Shown piece after piece: positions 1 through 10,814 of a DNA stretch of 64,000 bases. The stretch spans positions 33,228 through 97,227 of the forward strand of contig NZ_JACIFV010000025.1 in NCBI RefSeq assembly GCF_014197535.1, in the 5' to 3' direction. The stretch comes from Rhizobium aethiopicum (GTDB lineage: Bacteria > Pseudomonadota > Alphaproteobacteria > Rhizobiales > Rhizobiaceae). Each line of letters begins with the position of its first letter. Positions within the stretch are counted from its first letter, which is position 1. The position numbers and the translations under genes were made by a program. Under the pieces are notes generated by a model. That model saw nothing but the letters and a program-made list of their open reading frames with translations, searched no databases and was not told where the DNA came from.

Positions 1-2
1 CT

Positions 3-172
3 GTGTGGCACATCTCCCCCACAGGTGGGGAGATCGGCTGGGCGCGATGGATTCCTCAAACAACTGCCGTACGATTGTTCCGCTACTGTAGCGAGGGAAC
101 GATGGGCCGGCCTCTTGCCGATCTCCACCCTAGTGGGGGAGATGTCCGGCAGGACAGAGGGGGGTGCCACAC
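3..172. repeat. Rhizobial-type palindromic intergenic element
   Basis: Two inverted blocks face each other. Bases 11-38 (start catctcccccac) match the reverse complement of 117-144 with a few differences, and 3-10 (gtgtggca) matches the reverse complement of 165-172. Each inner block is itself hairpin-like (ctccccc...gtgggggag). The left copy is close to the window edge, so the element may extend further left. Motifs of this kind recur between genes in rhizobial genomes. No gene is seen in bases 1-221. Confidence 0.6.
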
Positions 173-221
173 GGCCAACCCTCTCTGAAAATCCTTAAGC
201 CGATAAAAACGAACCCACCAA

Positions 222-1148
222 TTACTCACCCAACGCCACGGCAATCTCTGCCGCAAGCCGCGCATTGTTTTCGACCAGCGCGATATTCGTCTTCAGGCTT
301 TGGCCGTCCGTCAGGTCGAAAATGGTCGAGAGCAGATAGGGCGTCACCGCCTTGCCGGTGATTTCGTCGCGTTCGGCACTATCAAGCGCCCGCTCGATAT
401 AGATCTCCATCTCCTCACGCGCGATTTCGTCGGCTTCCGGCACCGGATTGGCGACGAGCATGCCGCCGTCGATGCCGAGCTGTTCGCGCACCGTCTGGAA
501 ATTGGCGATGGCCGCCGGGCTGTTCAGCGAGAGCGGGCTGCGGATACCTGATGAACGCGACCAGAAGGCGGGGAATTCTTCGCTCTCATAGGTGACGACA
601 GGTACGCCGCGGGTCTCCAGCACTTCAAGCGTCTTTGGAATGTCAAGGATCGCCTTGGCGCCGGCGCAGACGACGATAACGCCGGTGCGCGCCAATTCCT
701 CAAGATCGGCTGATATATCGAAGCTTTCCTCGGCGCCGCGATGCACGCCGCCGATGCCGCCTGTGGCAAAGACACGAATGCCGGCGCGGGCCGCCGCGAT
801 CATCGTCGCAGCAACCGTCGTTGCGCCGGTGCGCCGTTCGGCGATGGCGAAGGCGAGATCGGCGCGTGACACCTTCATGACCTCCTTTGCCTTGGCAAGC
901 TGCTCAAGTTGCGCAGCTTCAAGGCCGATATGAAGGGTGCCGTGGATGACCGCGATCGTCGCCGGCACCGAGCCCTGTTCGCGAATGATCGTCTCAACGC
1001 TGCGCGCCATTTCGATATTGCCGGGATAGGGCATGCCATGGGTGATGATGGTCGATTCCAGCGCCACCAGTGGCGCGCCGCGCTGCTTGGCGCTGGCGAC
1101 CTCCTTCGAATAGGCGATCGGCAGAAGAGGGGAGATGGGCTTGGTCAT
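222..1148 (-). CDS. psuG: Pseudouridine-5'-phosphate glycosidase
   Basis: This enzyme splits pseudouridine 5'-phosphate into uracil and ribose 5-phosphate, a cytosolic step in degrading RNA-derived pseudouridine. The 308-residue protein spans the usual family length. It has the N-terminal ALESTIITHGMPYPGN block with its conserved Glu, the glycine-rich FATGGIGGVHRG loop, GAKAILDIPKTLE with the conserved Lys, and SSGIRSPL near residues 200-205. I chose the ATG at 1148 (MTKPISPLLP); a longer reading frame to 1175 adds nine residues unlike the family. It lies 89 bases downstream of a PfkB-family kinase on the same strand, matching the psuK-psuG pair known from enterobacteria, so the two probably act in sequence. 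Confidence 0.93.
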   Translation of the reverse strand: MTKPISPLLPIAYSKEVASAKQRGAPLVALESTIITHGMPYPGNIEMARSVETIIREQGSVPATIAVIHGTLHIGLEAAQLEQLAKAKEVMKVSRADLAFAIAERRTGATTVAATMIAAARAGIRVFATGGIGGVHRGAEESFDISADLEELARTGVIVVCAGAKAILDIPKTLEVLETRGVPVVTYESEEFPAFWSRSSGIRSPLSLNSPAAIANFQTVREQLGIDGGMLVANPVPEADEIAREEMEIYIERALDSAERDEITGKAVTPYLLSTIFDLTDGQSLKTNIALVENNARLAAEIAVALGE

Positions 1149-1237
1149 GGTCTTGTCCTGTGATCGGCAGAGCATGATACCAAAAGCGTGGGCGGCTTTC
1201 GAAACGGCATCTTGCTCAACTCTTTAATTCAGCCGCT

Positions 1238-2179
1238 TCAATGCAGAATTCTGACCTTGGGAACAAGGGCAAGCGCCTCATTCAAGAGATCCGGAGTCAG
1301 ATTTTCGTTGACGGCGTGCCGTGACTGCACCGTGAGCGCTGCCGCCGCCGCGCCGTAGCGAACGGCCTCCTCGAGCGGCAGGCCTGATATCAAGGCGGCG
1401 AGCGTGCCGGCGGCAAGGGAATCGCCGGCGCCGGTAACATCGGCGACGGTTTCGGCGATTGGCGGCTGCAGCGCCACGGCGCGGTCTTTGCAAATCGCAA
1501 CGAGCTCGCGCCGTCCGCGGGTGACGACGGCGTTTCTGATGCCGATCTCATTCAGGAGCGGCGGCCAACCGCCCGAATCCTCCGGCTGCAAGCCGGTAAC
1601 GGCGGCGGCTTCGGCCTCGTTCAGGAACAGATAATCGATATCCCTAATGCAGGGTTTCAGCCGGACCACCTTGGCCGGCGAGATGGCGATGGCCGCAACG
1701 GGTTTGGCCAGGGAGTTCGCCTTGGCGACGATCGCCGCGATTGTCTCTTCCGGCAGATTGGCGTCGACGAGAATGAAATCATGGGCGGCGAAGGCCTCGC
1801 GCACCCAGCGGATGGACAGGCGCCGCGGCACGAAGAAACGGTAGAGATCCATGTCGGCAAGGGCGATCACGAGGTCGCCGTTCTTCTCGATGATCGCCGT
1901 ATAGCTCGGTGTCTTGCGGTCGAGGAAGACGAAGGGCCGGTCGTCGATTCCGGCGAAATCGGCAGCTTCGCCGACCATTTCGCCGAAGGGATCGCCGCCG
2001 CGCGGCGAGATCATGGTCACGTGAAAACCCAGTCTTGCAAGGTTACGCGCCGCGTTGAAACCGCCGCCGCCCGGCTCCTCGAACCAGGTGCCGGGATTGC
2101 TGGCGCCTGGCGCCGTTTCGCCGGAGATGCGGCCACGCCTGTCGATATGGGCACCGCCGAGAACGAGAATCTTTTTCAT
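1238..2179 (-). CDS. psuK: PfkB-family carbohydrate kinase, probable pseudouridine kinase
   Basis: This 313-residue ribokinase-fold protein probably phosphorylates pseudouridine to its 5'-phosphate, the substrate of the adjacent glycosidase. Visible marks are the N-terminal ILVLGGAHIDRRG strand with substrate Asp, the GGGGFNAARNLARLG stretch typical of PfkB kinases (residues about 38-52), and the signature DVTGAGDSLAAG near residue 245 carrying the catalytic Asp. The start is taken at MKKILVLGG; six further upstream residues are possible. Family membership is clear from sequence. The substrate is inferred from the glycosidase next door, since PfkB kinases use many sugars and nucleosides. Confidence 0.85.
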   Translation of the reverse strand: MKKILVLGGAHIDRRGRISGETAPGASNPGTWFEEPGGGGFNAARNLARLGFHVTMISPRGGDPFGEMVGEAADFAGIDDRPFVFLDRKTPSYTAIIEKNGDLVIALADMDLYRFFVPRRLSIRWVREAFAAHDFILVDANLPEETIAAIVAKANSLAKPVAAIAISPAKVVRLKPCIRDIDYLFLNEAEAAAVTGLQPEDSGGWPPLLNEIGIRNAVVTRGRRELVAICKDRAVALQPPIAETVADVTGAGDSLAAGTLAALISGLPLEEAVRYGAAAAALTVQSRHAVNENLTPDLLNEALALVPKVRILH

Positions 2180-2349
2180 CAACTTACCCGGGATCATAAA
2201 GTGCGAAGGGCGAATCGATGCTCATTGCCCGGCCGCGGCAAAGCTTGCGCAGAGGGTCTAAGCCGTTGCTTTGCATCGATAAAACAAATGTAGAACATGG
2301 ACCGTTTTACCTTTTTCTTTCAAATGTTTGTGCGCCTATTGCGGGAATG

Positions 2350-2364
2350 GAACAAATAGGGTAC
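2350..2364 (+). promoter_or_regulatory. LexA (SOS) operator of recA
   Basis: The sequence GAAC-AAATAGG-GTAC lies 48 bases before the recA start codon. GAAC-N7-GTAC is the operator defined by mutation for Rhizobium etli recA and also found upstream of recA in Sinorhizobium and Agrobacterium. LexA is therefore expected to repress recA here until DNA damage. Confidence 0.85.
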
Positions 2365-2411
2365 AAACTCGACATTGCTTGAGCGGCTTCAATAACCTAA
2401 AGGTGGATCGG

Positions 2412-3500
2412 ATGTCTCAGAATACATTGCGGCTGGTAGAGGACAAATCGGTGGACAAAAGCAAGGCGCTTGAAGCGGCACTCTCACAAATAGAGCGGTC
2501 GTTCGGCAAGGGCTCGATCATGAAACTCGGCTCCAACGAGAACGTCGTCGAGATCGAGACGGTTTCGACGGGCTCGCTTGGTCTCGATATCGCGCTCGGA
2601 ATTGGCGGCTTGCCGAAGGGCCGCATCGTTGAAATCTATGGGCCGGAAAGCTCGGGCAAAACAACGCTTGCGCTGCAGACCATTGCGGAATCGCAGAAGA
2701 AGGGCGGCATCTGCGCCTTCGTCGATGCCGAACACGCGCTCGATCCAGTCTATGCCCGTAAGCTTGGCGTCGATCTGCAGAATCTGCTGATCTCGCAGCC
2801 AGATACCGGAGAGCAGGCGCTCGAAATCACCGACACGCTGGTGCGCTCCGGCGCCGTCGACGTTCTCGTCGTCGACTCGGTCGCCGCGCTGACGCCGCGC
2901 GCCGAAATCGAAGGCGAGATGGGCGACAGCCTGCCGGGCATGCAGGCCCGCCTGATGAGCCAGGCGCTGCGCAAGCTGACCGCTTCGATCTCCAAGTCGA
3001 ACTGCATGGTGATCTTCATCAACCAGATCCGCATGAAGATCGGCGTCATGTTCGGTTCGCCTGAGACAACGACGGGCGGCAATGCGCTGAAATTCTATGC
3101 CTCCGTGCGCCTCGACATTCGCCGCATCGGCTCGGTCAAGGAGCGCGAAGAAGTGGTCGGCAACCAGACCCGCGTCAAAGTCGTCAAGAACAAGATGGCG
3201 CCTCCCTTCAAGCAGGTCGAGTTCGACATCATGTATGGCGAAGGCGTGTCGAAGACGGGCGAACTCGTCGATCTCGGCGTCAAGGCCGGTATCGTCGAGA
3301 AGTCGGGCGCCTGGTTCTCCTATAACAGCCAGCGTCTCGGCCAGGGCCGCGAAAACGCCAAAACTTTCCTACGCGACAATCCGGATCTCTCTCGGGAGAT
3401 CGAGCTGGCGCTGCGCCAGAATGCCGGCCTGATCGCGGATCGTTTCCTTCAGAATGGCGGTCCGGATGCCGATGACGGCGATGCTGCCGCGGAAATGTAA
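2412..3500 (+). CDS. recA: Recombinase RecA
   Basis: RecA forms filaments on single-stranded DNA, drives strand exchange in homologous recombination and stimulates LexA self-cleavage. The 362-residue protein has the Walker A motif GPESSGKTT (about residues 70-78), the conserved AEHALDPVYA segment, the Walker B region VDVLVVDSVAAL, loop L1 around EGEMGDSLPGMQARLMSQ, and the acidic tail DADDGDAAAEM. The start is the ATG of MSQNTLRLVEDKSVDKSK, preceded by AGGTGGATCGG. A frame open to 2328 would add 28 residues foreign to RecA. It is followed by a strong terminator, so it is probably transcribed alone from the LexA-controlled promoter. Confidence 0.99.
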   Translation: MSQNTLRLVEDKSVDKSKALEAALSQIERSFGKGSIMKLGSNENVVEIETVSTGSLGLDIALGIGGLPKGRIVEIYGPESSGKTTLALQTIAESQKKGGICAFVDAEHALDPVYARKLGVDLQNLLISQPDTGEQALEITDTLVRSGAVDVLVVDSVAALTPRAEIEGEMGDSLPGMQARLMSQALRKLTASISKSNCMVIFINQIRMKIGVMFGSPETTTGGNALKFYASVRLDIRRIGSVKEREEVVGNQTRVKVVKNKMAPPFKQVEFDIMYGEGVSKTGELVDLGVKAGIVEKSGAWFSYNSQRLGQGRENAKTFLRDNPDLSREIELALRQNAGLIADRFLQNGGPDADDGDAAAEM

Positions 3501-3532
3501 TTTTCGCGCTTGAACTTGATCTGATATCTCAG

Positions 3533-3569
3533 CCGGCTGCATTCCTCATCAGAATGCGGCCGGTTTTGT
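3533..3569 (+). terminator. Rho-independent terminator after recA
   Basis: Stem CCGGC-t-GCATTC / GAATGC-g-GCCGG with a seven-base loop, followed by TTTTGTTT, 32 bases after the recA stop codon. Confidence 0.85.
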
Positions 3570-3654
3570 TTGTCGGCTGGACAGTGGCGGAGGCGAACGT
3601 TAAAAGCCGATGGATTTGTATTTACCGGCCTCGGGCCGCATTGAAGGGCATAGA

Positions 3655-6309
<2,655 letters not shown>

Positions 6310-6383
6310 ACTGACCTGGGGCTTCCGCCTTAGTTTGCTGATAGGCTTGTTCTTCATTCGGCGTCCCCCAGCCTCCGTCACGG

Positions 6384-6498
6384 GTGCTCGTCACAGGAAT
6401 CCAGTGCGCCCAAGTCCTTGGGCGCGAAGGCACTTTTCTTTAGGTGCTGATTCATTCACGGCGCGGACGCTCCGTGGCTGGATTCCTGTGACGAGCAC
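6384..6498. repeat. Nested palindromic repeat in the alaS-araC gap
   Basis: The 352-base gap 6310-6661 holds no gene. Bases 6384-6404 (gtgctcgtcacaggaatcca...) are a perfect 21-base inverted match to 6478-6498. Between them lies a second perfect hairpin, GCGCCCAAG / CTTGGGCGC with a two-base loop (6406-6425). The arm sequence is of a type dispersed between rhizobial genes. It may also end transcription from alaS, but there is no clear T-run. Confidence 0.75.
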
Positions 6499-6661
6499 AG
6501 GAATGAGGGAGGAGGGCGGCGTAGCTGACAATCGCGAGGTTTTCTCTGCCGCTTAGCAGGTCGATTGCGTAGCGTCGGCGCTCCGGATCCAGTAATTCCG
6601 CAAGATTTGTCAAATCGATATATGGTTGTCTGCGGTCGATCGATTTGCAGAGGGCTTCGAC

Positions 6662-7513
6662 ATGAACGGCGAGACTGCATGGACGCTTTACGAGACCCGT
6701 CTTCGACGGGTTTCGGCCTATATTCACGACCACCTCGACGAGGAACTGGATATGGAGCGCCTTGCCGAGATCGCCTGCCTGTCGAGCTATCACTGGCACA
6801 GGATCTATCGGGCGATCCATGGCGAGACGCTGGCGGCCACCGTAAAGCGGCTCAGGCTGCATCGCGCCGCGGGCGAGATTGTCCGTACGGAGCTTGCCGT
6901 CAGCGAGATTGCGAAGCGATCCGGCTATCCCAACCTCCAATCCTTCAACCGCATCTTCAAATCGGTCTATGGCATGCCGCCGGCGCGCTACCGGAAAGAG
7001 GGAAGCCATACAGCGTTCCTATCCTCACCTAACGGAAAGACCAAAGCCATGTTTGACGTTACCCTGCGGCAGATCGAGCCGATCGAGCTGATCGGCGTCG
7101 CCCACACCGGTTCCTACATGCAGATCGGCAAAGCCTTCGAAACATTGTTCGGCACGCTTTACGCCCGCGGCCTTGCCAGGCCGGATATGCGGATGATCGG
7201 CGTCTATCTCGACGATCCCGACATCGTGCCGGCCGAAAAGCTGCGCTCCATCGCCTGCGTCATCAGCAACCCAGGAGTTCCCACCGAAGCGCCGTTCGAG
7301 CGACGTACGATCGAGGGCGGCGAGTATGCCGTCCTGCGCCACAAGGGTCCTTATGCGGACATGTATAAGGCCTATCAGTGGCTTTATTCCGAATGGCTGC
7401 CGAACTCGGGGCGACAGCTGAAGGAGAGCGTCATGTTCGAGGAATATCTCAACAACCCGCGCGATGTGCCGCCGACAGAACTAATGACGGATATTCACAT
7501 GCCGCTTGCCTGA
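6662..7513 (+). CDS. AraC-family regulator with GyrI-like effector domain
   Basis: A 283-residue protein with an N-terminal AraC DNA-binding domain (residues about 10-110). Two helix-turn-helix units are visible: LDMERLAEIACLSSYHWHRIYR and LAVSEIAKRSGYPNLQSFNRIFK. A C-terminal GyrI-like small-molecule-binding domain (about 130-283) includes VTLRQIEPIELIGVAHTGSY and the end DIHMPLA. This Rob/SbmC-like layout is typical of regulators that sense drugs or cationic compounds. The start at ATG 6662 (MNGETAWTLYETRLRR) fits the domain edge; a longer frame from 6626 is less likely. No obvious target gene lies in the same direction, so its regulon is unknown. Confidence 0.88.
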   Translation: MNGETAWTLYETRLRRVSAYIHDHLDEELDMERLAEIACLSSYHWHRIYRAIHGETLAATVKRLRLHRAAGEIVRTELAVSEIAKRSGYPNLQSFNRIFKSVYGMPPARYRKEGSHTAFLSSPNGKTKAMFDVTLRQIEPIELIGVAHTGSYMQIGKAFETLFGTLYARGLARPDMRMIGVYLDDPDIVPAEKLRSIACVISNPGVPTEAPFERRTIEGGEYAVLRHKGPYADMYKAYQWLYSEWLPNSGRQLKESVMFEEYLNNPRDVPPTELMTDIHMPLA

Positions 7514-7561
7514 CGGCTGGGATCCCGGCGCGGCATTCTGGACGCCGCGCCGGATTGACAG

Positions 7562-8188
7562 TCAGGCAGCCTGCATCGTTTTGCCGGCCTCGTCGTCGAG
7601 AGCGTTCGCGCGTTTGTAGGCCTCGCGCTCGCTGATGCGGCCGAAATAGTCGATAAAGGCCTGGCGCTTCTCGATGCTGCCGAAACCGAGGCCCCAGCCG
7701 ATATGGGCGCCGACATAGACGTCGGCGGCGGTGAAGCGTTCGCCGGTGACATAGGTCGAGCCGGAGACGGCCATCTCGAGCGTGTTCATGACGTCGCCGA
7801 AACCGCCGCAGCCGGCCATGCGCAGGCGTTCCGCCGGGATTTCGAAGCCGAGCGCCCTCATCGTCACCGCCGATTCGAGCGGACCGGCGGCAAAGAACAT
7901 CCAGCGGTAATAGGCGGCGCGCTCCTCCGGCCTCGGCGCCAGACCCTTTTCCGGGAAGGTTTCGGCGAGATAAGCGCAGATCGCTGCGCATTCAGTGATG
8001 ATGGTGTTGCCGTGGCGGATCGCCGGCACCTTGCCCATCGGATTGACACGGAGATATTCCGGCGCCTTCATGCTTTCACCGAAGGTCAGCAGTTCGGTGC
8101 GGTACGGCTGGCCGATCTCCTCCAGCATCCATCGTGCGATACGGCCGCGCGACATTGGGTTCGTATAGAATACCAGCTCTTCGGGCAT
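7562..8188 (-). CDS. Glutathione S-transferase family protein
   Basis: A 208-residue cytosolic GST. The N-terminal thioredoxin-like domain shows FYTNPMSRGRIARWMLEEIG with the likely catalytic Ser, the cis-Pro loop GKVPAIRHG, and the glutathione-binding pair in TIITECAAICAYLAETFPEKGL. An all-helical C-terminal domain follows, with FTAADVYVGAHIGWGLGFG. The ATG at 8188 is preceded by GAGGAGGACGTC, a strong ribosome site. It probably conjugates glutathione to an electrophile or acts on a small thiol, but the substrate cannot be read from the sequence. It is convergent with the AraC regulator. Confidence 0.9.
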   Translation of the reverse strand: MPEELVFYTNPMSRGRIARWMLEEIGQPYRTELLTFGESMKAPEYLRVNPMGKVPAIRHGNTIITECAAICAYLAETFPEKGLAPRPEERAAYYRWMFFAAGPLESAVTMRALGFEIPAERLRMAGCGGFGDVMNTLEMAVSGSTYVTGERFTAADVYVGAHIGWGLGFGSIEKRQAFIDYFGRISEREAYKRANALDDEAGKTMQAA

Positions 8189-8256
8189 GACGTCCTCCTC
8201 GTGTTCTCGTGTCGCTGGAATCAATAGCGCGGCGAAGTCTTTGTGCAAGCCCGGAG

Positions 8257-8702
8257 CTAAAGCGCCTTTCGGTACTGAATGAAACCCGAGCGCTCGGCAA
8301 TCCTGTCATAGAGGTACCGCGCGGTCGCATTGCTTTCATGGGTCATCCAATAGAGCCTGCCTGCGCCGCTCCGGCGTGCAAGCTCGGCGACGGCCTCGAT
8401 CAATGCAGTCCCGGTCCCGAGGCCGCGTTGGCTGCCTTCGACGTAGAGATCCTGCAGATAGCAGGTCCATTGCGGCAGCCAGCAGGACCGATGGAAGATG
8501 GCGTGCACGATGTCGACGACGCGGCCGTCTTCGTCGAAGGCGCCGAGCGCATGCATCGGTTCGTCGGGATATGGAAACGAACCCAGGTAAGATCGGTCGT
8601 CTCGGCGGGGATGACCACTTCGTAGAACCGCTGGTAGGCTGCCCATAAGGGTTCCCAGGCGGCACGGTCTGAAGGTTCGAGCAGGCGTACGGTCACCATC
8701 AT
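8257..8702 (-). pseudogene. GNAT N-acetyltransferase gene broken by a one-base frameshift
   Basis: Two overlapping minus-strand frames together encode one GNAT protein of about 148 residues. The first part runs MMVTVRLLEPSDRAAW...TTDLTWVRFHIP. The second continues PDEPMHALGAFDEDGRVVDIVHA through the acetyl-CoA loop RGLGTGTALIEAVAE to the stop at 8257. The switch needs one extra base near 8560-8567, where CCGACGAACCG would be expected to read CCG-GAC-GAA-CCG. The start has a textbook site (GGAGGAGAGAAA before ATGATG). No slippery heptamer is visible, so programmed frameshifting is unlikely. It is either a recent pseudogene or a sequencing error. Confidence 0.8.
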
Positions 8703-8722
8703 TTTCTCTCCTCCCAAATGAA

Positions 8723-8746
8723 AACGGCGGGGAAATCCCCGCCGTT
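8723..8746 (-). terminator. Terminator after icd
   Basis: A perfect ten-base stem AACGGCGGGG / CCCCGCCGTT with a four-base loop. On the minus strand it is followed by TTCATTT. It lies 25 bases beyond the icd stop codon and just before the ribosome site of the GNAT gene. Confidence 0.85.
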
Positions 8747-8770
8747 CAATGCTATTGCGAAAAGATGGGC

Positions 8771-9982
8771 TTACGCCATGGCCTTCTGCAGGTTCTGATC
8801 GATCTTGTCGAGGAAGGCGGTCGTCGAGAGCCACGGCTGATCGGGGCCGATGAGCAGCGCCAGATCCTTGGTCATGAAACCGGATTCGACGGTGTCGACG
8901 CAGACCTTTTCGAGCGTGGAAGCGAACTTGGCAAGCTCGGCATTGTCGTCGAGCTTGGCGCGGTGCGCGAGGCCGCGGGTCCAGGCGAAGATGGAGGCGA
9001 TCGAGTTCGTCGAAGTTTCCTGGCCCTTCTGGTGCTGGCGATAATGGCGGGTCACCGTGCCGTGGGCGGCTTCGGCTTCAACCGTCTTGCCGTCCGGCGT
9101 CAGCAGAACCGAGGTCATCAGGCCGAGCGAGCCGAAGCCTTGGGCGACCGTGTCGGACTGGACGTCGCCGTCGTAGTTCTTGCAGGCCCAGACGTAGCCG
9201 CCAGACCACTTTAGGGCCGAGGCAACCATATCGTCGATGAGGCGGTGTTCGTAGGTGATGCCGGCTTCCTTGAACTGGTCCTTGAATTCGGTCTCGTAGA
9301 CTTCCTCGAAGATGTCCTTGAAGCGGCCGTCATAGGCCTTGAGGATGGTGTTCTTGGTCGACAGGTAGACCGGCCACTTGCGCATCAGGCCGTACATCAT
9401 CGAGGCGCGGGCAAATTCGCGGATCGATTCGTCGAGGTTGTACATGGCCATGGCAACGCCGGCGCCCGGCGCGTTGAAGACTTCCTTCTCGATGACGGTG
9501 CCGTCTTCGCCGACGAACTTGATCGTCAGCTTGCCCTTACCGGGGAATTTGAAATCGGTGGCGCGATACTGGTCGCCGAAGGCATGGCGGCCGACGACGA
9601 TCGGCTGGGTCCAGCCGGGAACGAGGCGCGGCACGTTGCGGCAGATGATCGGCTCGCGGAAGATGACGCCGCCGAGAATGTTGCGGATGGTGCCGTTCGG
9701 GCTCTTCCACATTTCCTTGAGGTTGAATTCCTTGACGCGGGCTTCATCAGGCGTGATGGTCGCGCACTTGATGCCGACGCCGTATTTCTTGATGGCGTTG
9801 GCGGCGTCGACCGTGACCTGGTCGTTGGTGGCGTCGCGATTTTCGACCGAGAGGTCGTAATAGTCGATGTCGAGGTCGAGATACGGATGGATCAGCTTAT
9901 CCTTAATGAGCTGCCAGATGATGCGCGTCATTTCATCGCCGTCGAGATCGGCGACGGGATTGGCGACCTTGATCTTCTTCAT
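8771..9982 (-). CDS. icd: Isocitrate dehydrogenase (NADP+)
   Basis: This enzyme oxidises and decarboxylates isocitrate to 2-oxoglutarate in the TCA cycle, making NADPH. The 403-residue protein belongs to the eukaryotic-like homodimeric NADP type common in alphaproteobacteria. It opens MKKIKVANPVADLDGDEMTRIIW, has the substrate-binding segment SPNGTIRNILGGVIFREP, and has the metal-binding CKNYDGDVQSDTVAQGFGSLGLMTS. The coenzyme region EAEAAHGTVTRHYRQHQKG follows, with residues that favour NADP. It is a single gene ending in a strong terminator. Confidence 0.98.
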   Translation of the reverse strand: MKKIKVANPVADLDGDEMTRIIWQLIKDKLIHPYLDLDIDYYDLSVENRDATNDQVTVDAANAIKKYGVGIKCATITPDEARVKEFNLKEMWKSPNGTIRNILGGVIFREPIICRNVPRLVPGWTQPIVVGRHAFGDQYRATDFKFPGKGKLTIKFVGEDGTVIEKEVFNAPGAGVAMAMYNLDESIREFARASMMYGLMRKWPVYLSTKNTILKAYDGRFKDIFEEVYETEFKDQFKEAGITYEHRLIDDMVASALKWSGGYVWACKNYDGDVQSDTVAQGFGSLGLMTSVLLTPDGKTVEAEAAHGTVTRHYRQHQKGQETSTNSIASIFAWTRGLAHRAKLDDNAELAKFASTLEKVCVDTVESGFMTKDLALLIGPDQPWLSTTAFLDKIDQNLQKAMA

Positions 9983-10175
9983 GTATCTGCCTCGTTAAGC
10001 TTGGAAGGGGATATTGTCCCGGCTGGGTGATGTAATCCGGAGCGCTATAGCATTGTGAGCCGGGAACGCAAAGCTGCAACGGGCAGGGACATCACGTTTT
10101 TGCCGCCATTGCCAAGTGGCGGAAAATGGCTAACCTCCGCGGCATAAGCCTGCCCCGAGTCCCGGACATTTTGCC

Positions 10176-10718
10176 ATGAAGAAGATCGCCGTTCTGTTCG
10201 CCGGCCTCGTTGCCGCCGTGTTTGTAGCACCTGGCCTTTCGCTTGCGGCCGATGCGACCGAGCCGGTCAAGGAAATCATGAAGGACACGCAGACGAACTG
10301 GGCGAGCGACGTCAGCGACTGGATCGATATTTTCGAGGAAAGCGTGCTCGGCCGGCTCTACAGCAAGGACTTTGGCGACAAATACAAAGAAGCCGCCCAG
10401 AACCCGGCGGCCGACGAGGATGGCATTTCGCCCTTCGACTATGACGTGATCGTCAACGGCCAGGATGCCTGTCCGCTGCAGGACATTTCCATCGAAAGCG
10501 GCCAGCCGGCAAACGGCACGACAGAGGTGACCGTGAAATTCAAGGCGGCGACCTGCATGGAAGGCGCACCCAACAAGGATGACGTCACAACTGTGCGTTT
10601 CGAGGTGATTGAGGAGAACGGCAAATCCGTCATCGATGACATCATGGTTCAGGGTGAAGAGGGGCAGGGGCCGAGCTCGCTCAAGGAAACTATGGGGCTG
10701 ATCGCCAAGGGCCAGTAA
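10176..10718 (+). CDS. Secreted protein of unknown function
   Basis: A 180-residue protein with a clear Sec signal peptide (MKKIAVLFAGLVAAVFVAPGLSLAADA, cleavage near residue 25), so it is probably periplasmic. The mature part is acidic and has only two cysteines (in DACPLQ and ATCMEG), which could form a disulfide. The fold pattern, alternating short strands such as TEVTVKFKA and TTVRFEVIEENGKSVIDDIMVQ, resembles the DUF3828-type secreted proteins, but I cannot confirm this. It stands alone, divergent from icd, with a FUSC gene 96 bases downstream. Confidence 0.75.
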   Translation: MKKIAVLFAGLVAAVFVAPGLSLAADATEPVKEIMKDTQTNWASDVSDWIDIFEESVLGRLYSKDFGDKYKEAAQNPAADEDGISPFDYDVIVNGQDACPLQDISIESGQPANGTTEVTVKFKAATCMEGAPNKDDVTTVRFEVIEENGKSVIDDIMVQGEEGQGPSSLKETMGLIAKGQ

Positions 10719-10814
10719 GCGCGCGACATTCGATCGGCATCGGGGGTGCTCGTCAGCGGTTTGATTTCCGCTCCCGCGGCGGTATCTATCGATGCTTCAG
10801 AGCATGAGGGGCTC

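Noticed and set aside
1..221. CRISPR array
   Set aside because: The repeated blocks are inverted, only two copies exist and no spacers or cas genes are present.
8560..8567. Programmed frameshift in the GNAT gene
   Set aside because: No slippery heptamer or stimulatory hairpin is visible at the junction, so gene decay or sequence error is simpler.
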